A DNA stretch of 6,211 nt from Rhodospirillales bacterium (GCA_028282185.1 JANQIJ010000148.1:1-6211), one strand, 5' to 3'; positions 1 to 6,137 are shown, numbered from the stretch's first letter. Notes: generated from the letters alone by a model not told the origin. Translations and numbers: made by a program.

Positions 1-101
1 TTTGTCGGCGTCCCGCCGACAGGCCGCCACGGCGTCAATCTCAGCGATTACGGATCGCTGAGATTGACGCCGTGGCGGCTTGTCGGCGCGACGCCGACAA
101 A
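1..101. repeat. 48-bp imperfect inverted repeat at the window edge (probable fold-back or assembly junction)
   Basis: The left arm (1-48) and right arm (54-101) are reverse complements with two mismatches, around a 5-bp centre TACGG (49-53). The left arm starts at base 1, so its real extent is unknown. The right arm is the last stretch of the hydrolase-protease gene on the minus strand. The left arm encodes nearly the same peptide on the plus strand (FVGVPPTGRHGVNLSD against FVGVAPTSRHGVNLSD). Read on the plus strand through the centre, the peptide continues as YGSLRLT, which resembles the next segment expected of this protease family. Read on the minus strand, it hits a stop after SDP. I infer that the junction is a fold-back or strand-switch artefact at a contig end. 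A genuine inverted duplication is the alternative. Confidence 0.9.
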
Positions 102-1733
102 GGTGAAGTCCAATTCGGCGCTGGTGAAGAACAGGCTTGGGTCGAGATCGAACCGCTGGGTATGCTTCAGGTTGGCGTCCGCATCGTATTCGTAGTCGAA
201 GATGACGAAGCTGTTGCGGGCGCGGCTGGCCCGATCGAGGACGTGGTTGTTGGTCAACAGGACCCTGTCGCCGACCAGGAATCCGGTGCCGAAACCGCGG
301 GACACGCCGTATTCGTTGATGATCGAAATTCGACCCACGGCGCGCGCCGCGCGCTGTCCCTTTTCCAGGTAGCTGGCTTCGTAGATGTTGGATTTGCCGA
401 GCACCCTTTCCAGCGCGTTGACGTCGAACCCGGACGCCATTTCTCGCCGCGCCGCCAGGCGGGCCGGTGTGTCGGGCAGGTCCCATTCGTCCAACAGTTC
501 CTGATAGTCGCGATAGGCGGCGCGGTCTTCTGCGGACAATACTGCCCGCCAGGCGACCAACGACGAGCAGGGATGCTGGCCGCCGCCACCGCCTTGATCC
601 TCGTCGGCGGAGGCCCCCACGGCCGGCGGGCGATCCGGTGGAATGCCGGCGCCGATCAGGGCTTCGTCCGGGCGTCCGGGGTCGCGGCCGCCGAAGTCGA
701 TAATCGTATCCAGGGGGCGATGCGTTTCACCGAACATGTCTTCCATGTCGCCGAAATCGACGCGTGTCGGGCGCGCGGGAAAGCCTCGACCCCGTGCCAC
801 CGCCTGGATTTGTTCGATGAACCGATCCGCGGCAAGTTTGTAGCCCGGATCGTTGGGGTGCAGTTCGTCGTGCCAACCCTTGCCCGAGGACTGAACCACG
901 CCGCGGCAATCGATATGGAATACCCGACCCGGGAAACCGCCGGCGGCGGTCTTGAGCATTAAGTTGAATTCATCGATCATCCGGGCGATGACTTTCGGCC
1001 ATTGGCCTTTGGGCACGTTCCGGGTTTGCATGGGGCGGCCAAGCCAGCTGCCGCCAGGAACCGGAACGGCATGATCGTAGCCGTGGCACATGATCGCCAC
1101 GTCGCCATCGATGTTCAGAACCTTTTCGAAGATCGCTTCGTAGATGTCCTGCATGCGCCTGAGGAACCGGTCATAGGCGGCCCGGTCGATGATCGCCTGG
1201 GTGTCCATCCCCGGTCGATAGGGGTGCAGGAAGTTCGCCAAGTTCTCGTCGTGAACCATGTCGTTGCCGCCGCCGCTCAAAAGGAAGATATGCGGGCGTT
1301 CCTCGCGAATGGCGTCGGCGTATTCGTCTTCCTGGAACATATCGGCCAATAGATGACCGCCGCCGCCCAGCGATCGGGTGGCGTAGCGGTCGCTGACGTT
1401 GTCGATCACGTCGTAAAGCTTGATCGGGTATTGGAACCAGCTGTCGCCCTCGGAAACGATGACCGGTCCTTCGTAGCCGTTGAGCATGTTCTGGTACTTC
1501 AGCCAACGGCCCGCCCGTGAGATCGAATTGGCAATGCCGACGACCACGTCGCTCTCCGCCATGGCGGCGGCCTGCTTGCCTGCCTGCTTGGCCGACAGCC
1601 GGAGCGAGGGGCCGAAGGCATCGCTTTGCGGTGCGGCTTCGAAGTATCTTTCCAGCGCCTTGATTTTTTTCTCGTCGCGGGCCGCGACCGCGTTGCTCAA
1701 TTCCTGCGAAATCTTGTCGAAGATGTCGGTCAT
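48..1733 (-). CDS. SGNH/GDSL-type hydrolase fused to a trypsin-like serine protease domain, C-terminally truncated
   Basis: This is a predicted cytosolic two-domain enzyme, with no signal peptide or membrane segment. The ATG at 1733 gives 561 residues (MTDIFDKISQEL). It is preferred over the upstream ATG at 1799 because AAGGGGGA lies 7 nt before it. Numbering from this start, residues 1-80 are helical and charged. Residues about 90-315 form the SGNH hydrolase: block I SEGDSW with Ser98, a Gly-rich block II (LGGGGH, about 122-127), block III SGGGND with Asn157, and block V DELHP with Asp289 and His292. A Pro/Gly-rich linker (about 340-390, with five consecutive glycines at 381-385) follows. 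The segment LERVLGKSNIYEASYLEKG...RAARAVGRI is of the kind that precedes bacterial trypsin-like domains. Next come GFGTGFLV, TNNHV (catalytic His497) and LDFTFVGV (catalytic Asp542). The reading frame ends at TAA (48-50) inside the inverted repeat, before any GDSGG-type serine motif, so the real protein is probably longer. The hydrolase substrate (ester, acetyl or lipid) cannot be told from sequence. Confidence 0.85.
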   Translation of the reverse strand: MTDIFDKISQELSNAVAARDEKKIKALERYFEAAPQSDAFGPSLRLSAKQAGKQAAAMAESDVVVGIANSISRAGRWLKYQNMLNGYEGPVIVSEGDSWFQYPIKLYDVIDNVSDRYATRSLGGGGHLLADMFQEDEYADAIREERPHIFLLSGGGNDMVHDENLANFLHPYRPGMDTQAIIDRAAYDRFLRRMQDIYEAIFEKVLNIDGDVAIMCHGYDHAVPVPGGSWLGRPMQTRNVPKGQWPKVIARMIDEFNLMLKTAAGGFPGRVFHIDCRGVVQSSGKGWHDELHPNDPGYKLAADRFIEQIQAVARGRGFPARPTRVDFGDMEDMFGETHRPLDTIIDFGGRDPGRPDEALIGAGIPPDRPPAVGASADEDQGGGGGQHPCSSLVAWRAVLSAEDRAAYRDYQELLDEWDLPDTPARLAARREMASGFDVNALERVLGKSNIYEASYLEKGQRAARAVGRISIINEYGVSRGFGTGFLVGDRVLLTNNHVLDRASRARNSFVIFDYEYDADANLKHTQRFDLDPSLFFTSAELDFTFVGVAPTSRHGVNLSDP

Positions 1734-1740
1734 CGTCAGG

Positions 1741-1748
1741 TCCCCCTT
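1741..1748 (-). promoter_or_regulatory. Ribosome binding site that decides the start of the hydrolase-protease gene
   Basis: The minus strand reads AAGGGGGA, then 7 nt, then ATG ACC GAC. This is the only good Shine-Dalgarno match near the candidate starts. The in-frame ATG 66 nt further upstream (1797-1799) has no comparable site, and the 22 residues it would add look non-conserved. Confidence 0.6.
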
Positions 1749-1855
1749 GCTGCCGTCCGATGGTTCGAACCGCCGTATCGGTCCTAACCCATGCGCCAAT
1801 TCGAGAAAATCTCCCTTTTTGCGACCATCATAGCATGCATGCGCCTAAAAGGCGT

Positions 1856-1888
1856 GCTTGCGTTTGTTACGCTGTCGTCGCTTGCGTT
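1856..1888. repeat. 9-bp direct repeat GCTTGCGTT, two copies 24 bp apart
   Basis: The copies lie at 1856-1864 and 1880-1888. The 24-bp offset is a little over two helical turns, so they could bind one regulator on roughly the same face. They lie upstream of the -10-like TATGAT of the hydrolase-protease gene. Chance recurrence is possible, because the region is rich in GCTTGC-like words. Confidence 0.35.
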
Positions 1889-2010
1889 GCGGGCTTCAGG
1901 TCGCGATGCGTTGGTGAGCCGGCGACGGCCACCGACATCGGCGGCGCGGTCCCGTCGTTGCCCGTGATCGGAGCTGACGGCGCGGCAGGTCCATTTGGAT
2001 GTACCGGTCT

Positions 2011-2043
2011 TAGAGCGATTCGATGTAAGCGTGACACGCTCTA
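2011..2043. repeat. Palindromic element containing the stop codon of the histidine kinase gene
   Basis: The outer arms TAGAGCG (2011-2017) and CGCTCTA (2037-2043) are exact reverse complements. A second, tighter hairpin, AGCGTG-A-CACGCT (2028-2040), lies inside. The kinase stop codon TAG (minus strand, 2043-2041) forms the end of the outer arm. The stem could stabilise or end the kinase transcript, but no run of T follows on the minus strand, so it is not a classical intrinsic terminator. Short palindromes beginning with a TAGAGC-type arm occur as dispersed intergenic repeats in alphaproteobacteria. Membership of such a family is inferred here, since only one copy is visible. Confidence 0.5.
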
Positions 2044-4371
2044 GGTGCCGGCCACCAAGGAATCGATCATGCCGCTCACCCGCTCGGGCGGGAATGACAG
2101 GCAGATTTTCGTGCCCAGCCCAGGCGTACTCTCAATTTCCAGCCGGCCGCCGTGCATCTCCATGATGGTTTCGGCGATGGGCAGGCCCAGACCGACCCCC
2201 TCGAAGCTCCGGGTCATGCTGCCTTCGACCCGGCCGAAGGGCTCCTTGATATGCCGCAGAAACTCCTGCGAGATGCCGATTCCGTCGTCGGATACCTGAA
2301 CGTCTAAGCCACCTTCTTTCGTTCGAGCGGCGTCGATCTCCACCGATCCGCCGGCTTCCGTGAACTTGACCGCGTTGGTCAGCAGGTTGATGAAAAGCTG
2401 CCGGACCCGGCGTTCGTCGCCGCGCAAAACGAATCTGCCGGGTGCGACCTTCGACGCGACCTTGACTTTGCGCGCCCGGGCGCCTTCGGCGACCATGCGG
2501 AGACTGGATTCGATGGCATCGAAAAGATCGAAATCCGCTTCTTCCAGTTCGACGGCGCCGGCCTCGATCCGCGACAGGTCGAGGATGTCATTGAGGACGG
2601 CCAGAAGATGTGTCCCGGCCTTGATGATATCCGTCGCGTATTCCCGATACTTATCGGACCCGAGCGGGCCATAGGTTTCGCTGTTCATGACCTGGGAAAA
2701 CCCGATGATGCCGTTCAGCGGGGTGCGTAGCTCGTGGGACATATGGGCCAGAAACTCGCTTTTTGCTTGGCTGGACAACTCGGCCTGATGGCGCGCTTGC
2801 AAAATCGCGTCGCGGGCCGCGACTTCGCCGGTGATGTCCGAACCGGTGCCCCGATAGGCCGAAAGGCCGCCTTGGCGGTCGAACACGGGCATACCGCTGA
2901 TCCTGACCCAGCGTACCGATCCATCCGGCGTGGCCGTGGTCGGAAACTCGAAATCGCGAAAAGGCCGGTGGTTGCGTAGGTCGTCCAAATGATCTGTCAG
3001 GCGCAGGCGCATTCCGGGGTCGAGCTCTTCCGGCAGATGTTCGAAGCGGCGTGCGCCCAGGCGCTCCGACGCCTGAATGCCGGTTGTCGCCTCGTAGCGG
3101 TCCGACAAATAGGTGAACCGCCCGGCCGCATCGGTCTCCCATAGCCAATCCGACGAAGACTGCGCCAAGTCCTTGAACCGCCGTTCGCTCTCGATGGCCA
3201 GCTTCTCCGCCTGACGCCGGCGGGCGACGTTGACGGCGAGGAAGACGATAATCACGAACTGAAAAACGAAGAAGGCGACGATCCAAGGAATCCAGACTTG
3301 ATAATGTGCGTACCAAGTCTTCGGCGCGTTCAGGATTTTCGCCTCCGGCGGCAGATCCTCGAGGGCCAGGCCATGGTGCTGCATCACGCGATAGTCGAAG
3401 GTGAAGACGTTCGGGCTTGACGACACGACTGGAACGGCGGCCGGTGAGACGCCGTCCAGGATTTTACTGGCCATGCGCGCGGCAACGCGGCCCTGTTCGA
3501 AATGACTGATCATTTTGCCGCCCAGGATGCCGAAGCCAAGGCCGTGTTCCCACAGGCTGTAGATCGGTGCCTTGGTATGGCGCAGCAGGTAGCGCAGTCC
3601 TTCAAGATAGGTCTTTGTCTTGCCTTCACGGTCGCGGTAGGCGCCGAACAACAGCACCGCCGAGGTCTCGGGGATCGCCTTCATCCGCGCCGCCAATTCC
3701 GCGTAACTCAGATCGTCGAGCGCCAGGATTTTCCCGGTCATGCGTTTCAACGCGCCCTTTCGGGCCTGAAACCGCGCCAGATTGGCGCGGCTTGACCGGT
3801 TGGCCGCGACGACGACGTAAAGCTCGTCCGAGCCAGGGTGCAGCAGCTCTATGATTTCCAGCGTGTCTTCCAGGGAAATTGCCTCGACCACGCCGGTGAC
3901 GTCGGGGTTGGTCGCCAGTTCCTTGGCAAGACGCACGTTGTTGATGCCCAGGAAGACGATGGGCCGCCCGGCGAGAAGGTCGTCCTGGTGTTCCAGGGCG
4001 AAAACCAACGCGTTGTCGTCCGACACCAGAATGAGGTCATAGGGTTTCCGGCCGTCCAGTTTGAAGGCCAGGGAGCGGCGGAATCGCTCGACGTTCTCGG
4101 CACCGGCGTAGCGTTTGGTGTCCATGAACTCGATGTCGAGGGTCAGGGTTTCTTGGGAATAGCCGCTTTCCAGGAAGCCGTGCTTGATCCCGTCGATCTG
4201 TTTGAAAAAGGTCGGAAACGACGGGTCGTAGGAATTGATCAGCAGGGCACGCTGCGCCTGGGACCCGTTGGCCGAGGCAACCGGAGCCAGCCAGATGGTG
4301 ATCAAGACGACGACACCGGCAACATAGGTGAAATGTCGGACGGGGGCCCATATCCGCCGAGAAAGGACCAT
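2041..4371 (-). CDS. Membrane sensor histidine kinase with ABC-substrate-binding-like periplasmic domain and PAS domain
   Basis: This 776-residue inner-membrane sensor kinase would autophosphorylate on histidine and pass phosphate to an unidentified response regulator. Residues about 13-34 are a signal peptide or first membrane helix ending in VASA. Residues about 40-330 resemble the ABC_sub_bind-type periplasmic binding fold (RALLINSYDPSFPTFFKQIDG; YDLILVSDDNAL; GRPIVFLGINN). They suggest sensing of a small solute, whose identity is not visible. A second helix spans about 361-383. A PAS domain with PAC (about 395-520) follows, then HisKA with H-box MSHELRTP (phospho-acceptor His546). The HATPase_c domain has an N-box (NLLTNAVKF, Asn666), G1 DDGIG (695-699) and G2 GVGLGL (725-730). 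There is no receiver domain, so it is not a hybrid kinase. The ATG at 4371 has a weak GGA 6 nt upstream and gives a sensible signal sequence. The stop codon lies within a palindromic element. No partner regulator is in the window. Confidence 0.93.
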   Translation of the reverse strand: MVLSRRIWAPVRHFTYVAGVVVLITIWLAPVASANGSQAQRALLINSYDPSFPTFFKQIDGIKHGFLESGYSQETLTLDIEFMDTKRYAGAENVERFRRSLAFKLDGRKPYDLILVSDDNALVFALEHQDDLLAGRPIVFLGINNVRLAKELATNPDVTGVVEAISLEDTLEIIELLHPGSDELYVVVAANRSSRANLARFQARKGALKRMTGKILALDDLSYAELAARMKAIPETSAVLLFGAYRDREGKTKTYLEGLRYLLRHTKAPIYSLWEHGLGFGILGGKMISHFEQGRVAARMASKILDGVSPAAVPVVSSSPNVFTFDYRVMQHHGLALEDLPPEAKILNAPKTWYAHYQVWIPWIVAFFVFQFVIIVFLAVNVARRRQAEKLAIESERRFKDLAQSSSDWLWETDAAGRFTYLSDRYEATTGIQASERLGARRFEHLPEELDPGMRLRLTDHLDDLRNHRPFRDFEFPTTATPDGSVRWVRISGMPVFDRQGGLSAYRGTGSDITGEVAARDAILQARHQAELSSQAKSEFLAHMSHELRTPLNGIIGFSQVMNSETYGPLGSDKYREYATDIIKAGTHLLAVLNDILDLSRIEAGAVELEEADFDLFDAIESSLRMVAEGARARKVKVASKVAPGRFVLRGDERRVRQLFINLLTNAVKFTEAGGSVEIDAARTKEGGLDVQVSDDGIGISQEFLRHIKEPFGRVEGSMTRSFEGVGLGLPIAETIMEMHGGRLEIESTPGLGTKICLSFPPERVSGMIDSLVAGT

Positions 4372-4404
4372 CGGTTATCCGAGAACCTGTTGATTAAACG
4401 GCAA

Positions 4405-4433
4405 AGTATCGCAGGCACCGGGTGTTCGGGCAA
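4405..4433 (-). promoter_or_regulatory. Candidate sigma70-type promoter for the histidine kinase
   Basis: On the minus strand, TTGCCC (4433-4428), a 17-bp spacer and GATACT (4410-4405) resemble -35 and -10 boxes, with four of six matches each. The -10 is preceded by TGC, as in extended -10 promoters. Transcription would start near 4398, giving a leader of about 27 nt before the kinase ATG. Read-through from the tRNA-Thr gene is an alternative, since no intrinsic terminator is visible between them. Confidence 0.35.
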
Positions 4434-4475
4434 TCGCTGAAGCGCCGTCAAGCTGGCCGTGTGCGGTTCCCGCGG

Positions 4476-4551
<76 letters not shown>

Positions 4552-4605
4552 CCTTGGCGCCGTTGCGTTCCACCGGCCGGCGGCCGGCGGAGCGACCGTG
4601 ACGGA

Positions 4606-4634
4606 CGTATACCCGCTTGGGCGAGGCCGCTCAA
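4606..4634 (-). promoter_or_regulatory. Promoter of tRNA-Thr
   Basis: On the minus strand, TTGAGC (4634-4629), a spacer of exactly 17 bp and TATACG (4611-4606) match the -35 and -10 consensus at four of six positions each. Transcription would begin near 4599, about 48 nt before the mature 5' end of the tRNA, a normal leader to be removed by RNase P. GC-rich repeats (GCCGG-type, 4573-4590) lie between the promoter and the tRNA. Confidence 0.5.
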
Positions 4635-4912
4635 CCGCCGTGATCTTCGGGCGGTACGTCGCCCGCGTGCGCTGCTTGGAACGGGACCGGACCCGGCGGC
4701 AAGCGGTCGCACCGGACGGGTGCCGGGCATTTCCATCGGGCTGACGCGACGTCGGCACGGCGGTTCCGTCGTCGAAGGCGGCGCGGATGGCCGGGCCGGG
4801 CCGTTGGCCGGGAGGACGGGAAGCGGGCATCGTCGGGCATCCCCGTGACGGCGACGCATCTCCTTAATCCCCCCCCCAGGGTGATTTTCTCTACAATAAT
4901 ACGGCGGGCTGA

Positions 4913-4926
4913 TCAATCTGGATCAA
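4913..4926. promoter_or_regulatory. FixK/FNR-like binding site
   Basis: TCAATCTGGATCAA matches the alphaproteobacterial FixK/FNR box TTGATCTGGATCAA at 12 of 14 positions, with one half-site (ATCAA) perfect. Such boxes usually control genes for low-oxygen life. No gene starts nearby in a suitable position: a minus-strand -10-like TATTAT (4901-4896) is at an atypical distance, and the plus strand has no downstream gene before the antisense of rlmB. It may be a remnant, a chance match, or a control site for an unannotated RNA. Confidence 0.3.
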
Positions 4927-4938
4927 GGCCTGCCTCTG

Positions 4939-4968
4939 TATTTTCTTAGTCCTTATTTTCTTTGTCCT
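4939..4968. repeat. 15-bp tandem duplication, AT-rich
   Basis: Two adjacent 15-bp units, TATTTTCTTAGTCCT (4939-4953) and TATTTTCTTTGTCCT (4954-4968), differ at one base. They stand out as a pyrimidine-rich, AT-rich patch in GC-rich surroundings. Slippage duplication in non-coding DNA is the simplest reading. Confidence 0.75.
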
Positions 4969-4980
4969 CTGCCCAGGGGC

Positions 4981-5024
4981 GAGGCGCCGCCTCAGGAGCG
5001 CGGGGACGGCCGCGGCCGCGGCCG
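4981..5024. repeat. GC-rich palindromes downstream of rlmB
   Basis: GAGGC-GCC-GCCTC (4981-4993) is a 5-bp stem with a 3-nt loop. CGGCCG is repeated three times without gaps (5007-5024), forming an 18-bp self-complementary tract with two overlapping NotI-type sites. They lie 33-76 bp past the rlmB stop and could slow or end its transcription. No T-run follows on the minus strand, so a classical intrinsic terminator cannot be called. Confidence 0.45.
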
Positions 5025-5056
5025 CAGGGCTGGGCGCAAAGCCGGATGAGGACGGC

Positions 5057-5941
5057 TCAAGACGCTGGATCGGCGGCGGCGCGGCGGGACCATTCATAAA
5101 GGGCCACGGCGCTGGCGGTGGACAGGTTGAGGCTCTCCATCGTCGGCGAGATTGGAATGCGCACCAGCGCATCACAGGTGTCGCGGACCAATCGGCGCAG
5201 CCCCGTTCCTTCGGCTCCGACCACCAGCGCCACCCGCCCGGACAGGTCGGCATCGGCGATTGCCATGGCGCCGCCGCCGCCGTCCAGGCCGAGGCACCAG
5301 AAACCGTTGCCTTTAAGCTGTTTCATGCTGCGCGTCAGGTTCGTCGCCGCGATCAGGGGCACGGTTTCCAGCGCGCCCGATGCGGCCTTGGCCAGGGCGC
5401 CCGTGGCGTCCGGCGCATGCCGGTCCTGGGTGATCACGGCGTCGGCGCCGAAGGCCGCCGCCGAGCGCAGCACCGCGCCGACGTTCTGCGGATCGGTGGC
5501 CTGGTCCAAGATGATGACCAATGCCGCCGTTCGCGGTCCGATTCGATGGCAGAGGCCGTCCATGCCTACGTCCGGTAAGGGGGCCGCCAGAACGGCGATG
5601 CCTTGATGGATCGCGTCCGGCGCCAACTGGGCGGCGATCTCGCGTCGATCGACGATCTCCGGCGCCGGACGTCCGGCGCCGGCGAGGGTATCGCCCATGG
5701 TCTCCGCCGCGTTCCGAGTGACCAGCAGGCGGTGGCAGTGCCGATCCGGATTGGCCAGCGCGGCCAGCGCCGCATGGCGGCCGTATATCCACAGACCCCG
5801 GCCATGGCCGCCCGTCGGGTCATGGCGCCGCCGACCGGCAGGGGCGCGACCAGGGCGCGGGCCACCGGCCGCGGCACCGGATCGATTCTGCGGAGGCGGA
5901 GATTTACGGGACTTGCGCTTGGTCATGGCGCCATTTAACAT
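5057..5941 (-). CDS. rlmB: 23S rRNA (guanosine-2'-O-)-methyltransferase RlmB (SpoU/TrmH family)
   Basis: RlmB uses S-adenosylmethionine to methylate the 2'-O of a guanosine in the peptidyl-transferase region of 23S rRNA (G2251 in E. coli numbering). The 294-residue frame has a basic, Pro/Gly/Arg-rich N-terminal tail of about 48 residues. An L30e-like substrate-binding domain follows (LWIYGRHAALAALANP, about 50-120), then the knotted SPOUT catalytic domain. Motif 1 is LDQATDPQNVGAVLRS (Asn153, Arg159), motif 2 is VVGAEGTGLRRLV (240-252, Glu244) and motif 3 is IPISPTMESLNLSTASAVALYEW, positions 262-284 (Ser270, Asn272). The start is uncertain: ATG 5941 (MLNGAMTKRK) or ATG 5926 (MTKRKSRK, 289 residues). 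Neither has a clear Shine-Dalgarno site, and the shorter one looks more natural. It is divergent from tRNA-Tyr. A related TrmH-family paralogue with another RNA target cannot be fully excluded. Confidence 0.93.
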   Translation of the reverse strand: MLNGAMTKRKSRKSPPPQNRSGAAAGGPRPGRAPAGRRRHDPTGGHGRGLWIYGRHAALAALANPDRHCHRLLVTRNAAETMGDTLAGAGRPAPEIVDRREIAAQLAPDAIHQGIAVLAAPLPDVGMDGLCHRIGPRTAALVIILDQATDPQNVGAVLRSAAAFGADAVITQDRHAPDATGALAKAASGALETVPLIAATNLTRSMKQLKGNGFWCLGLDGGGGAMAIADADLSGRVALVVGAEGTGLRRLVRDTCDALVRIPISPTMESLNLSTASAVALYEWSRRAAADPAS

Positions 5942-6025
5942 GGTTTTAAATTCAAAGTCTGCCGCTTGCCGCTCTCATTCGAGAGGAGGAGAGGGCGCTG
6001 TGGGCTATTTTCGTGTGTTTAGGCG

Positions 6026-6055
6026 TTGACATCCGGTTGCAAATGCTCGTATTTC
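6026..6055 (+). promoter_or_regulatory. Sigma70-type promoter for tRNA-Tyr
   Basis: A perfect -35 box TTGACA (6026-6031) is followed after 17-18 bp by GTATTT or TATTTC (6049-6055), a weaker -10. The predicted start near 6062 leaves a leader of about 75 nt before the tRNA. It is the best promoter match in the window and fits a strong stable-RNA transcription unit. Confidence 0.6.
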
Positions 6056-6060
6056 CACGG

Positions 6061-6079
6061 TTCGCGCGGGTCCCGCGAA
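6061..6079 (+). other. Inverted repeat at the predicted transcription start of the tRNA-Tyr unit
   Basis: TTCGCG (6061-6066) and CGCGAA (6074-6079) flank a 7-nt CGGGTCC. This would form a hairpin at or near the 5' end of the leader RNA, or an operator overlapping the start site. No T-run follows, so it is not a terminator. Confidence 0.35.
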
Positions 6080-6137
6080 AGCAGTCGGGCCGGCGCCTTT
6101 TGCCGTGGCGTTTCGACGATCCAGGAAACGGGTATCC

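Larger units (their letters stand above)
1734..2040. other. Gene-free region upstream of the hydrolase-protease gene, with short repeats and a possible -10
   Basis: I see no convincing coding sequence in these 307 bases. On the minus strand there is a -10-like TATGAT (1832-1827) with no good -35 at the normal distance. This makes it a weak promoter candidate with a leader of roughly 85 nt. Just upstream are a 10-bp self-complementary GCATGCATGC (1833-1842), a small inverted repeat CGCCT-AAA-AGGCG (1842-1854), and a 9-bp direct repeat GCTTGCGTT at 1856-1864 and 1880-1888. These could be operator-like sites, but no known regulator motif is recognised. The far end of the region overlaps the palindromic element at 2011-2043. 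Confidence 0.4.
4635..5056. other. Gene-free region between tRNA-Thr and rlmB
   Basis: No convincing gene is seen. From 4635 to about 4860 the sequence is GC-rich, and the open frames on the minus strand are Arg/Pro-rich and overlap each other. The longest runs on through the tRNA. A minus-strand AAGGAG directly abuts an ATG (4861-4859), which leaves no spacing for it to act as a ribosome site. A run of nine C (4869-4877) marks the switch to an AT-richer stretch (about 4881-4968). That stretch has a minus-strand TATTAT (4901-4896), a FixK/FNR-like box and a tandem duplication. The part next to rlmB is again GC-rich and palindromic. Confidence 0.5.

Noticed and set aside
72..962. Long plus-strand open frame (296 codons) opposite the hydrolase-protease gene
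   Set aside because: It is antisense to a gene with clear catalytic motifs on the minus strand. Its peptide matches no family I recognise and is explained by GC-rich codon structure.
1734..1799. 22-residue N-terminal extension of the hydrolase-protease protein (ATG at 1799)
   Set aside because: The downstream ATG at 1733 has a strong Shine-Dalgarno site at good spacing. The extension overlaps that site and looks like untranslated leader.
1760..2044. Plus-strand open frame (94 codons) in the region upstream of the hydrolase-protease gene
   Set aside because: It has no ribosome site, is Cys-rich with irregular composition, partly overlaps the minus-strand gene start region and ends in the palindromic element.
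3838..4440. Plus-strand open frame (200 codons) opposite the kinase N-terminus
   Set aside because: It is antisense to the signal peptide and periplasmic domain of a well-supported kinase, with no recognisable domain.
4981..5024. Intrinsic terminator for rlmB
   Set aside because: Hairpins exist, but no run of T follows on the minus strand. The sequence beyond is A-rich in that orientation.
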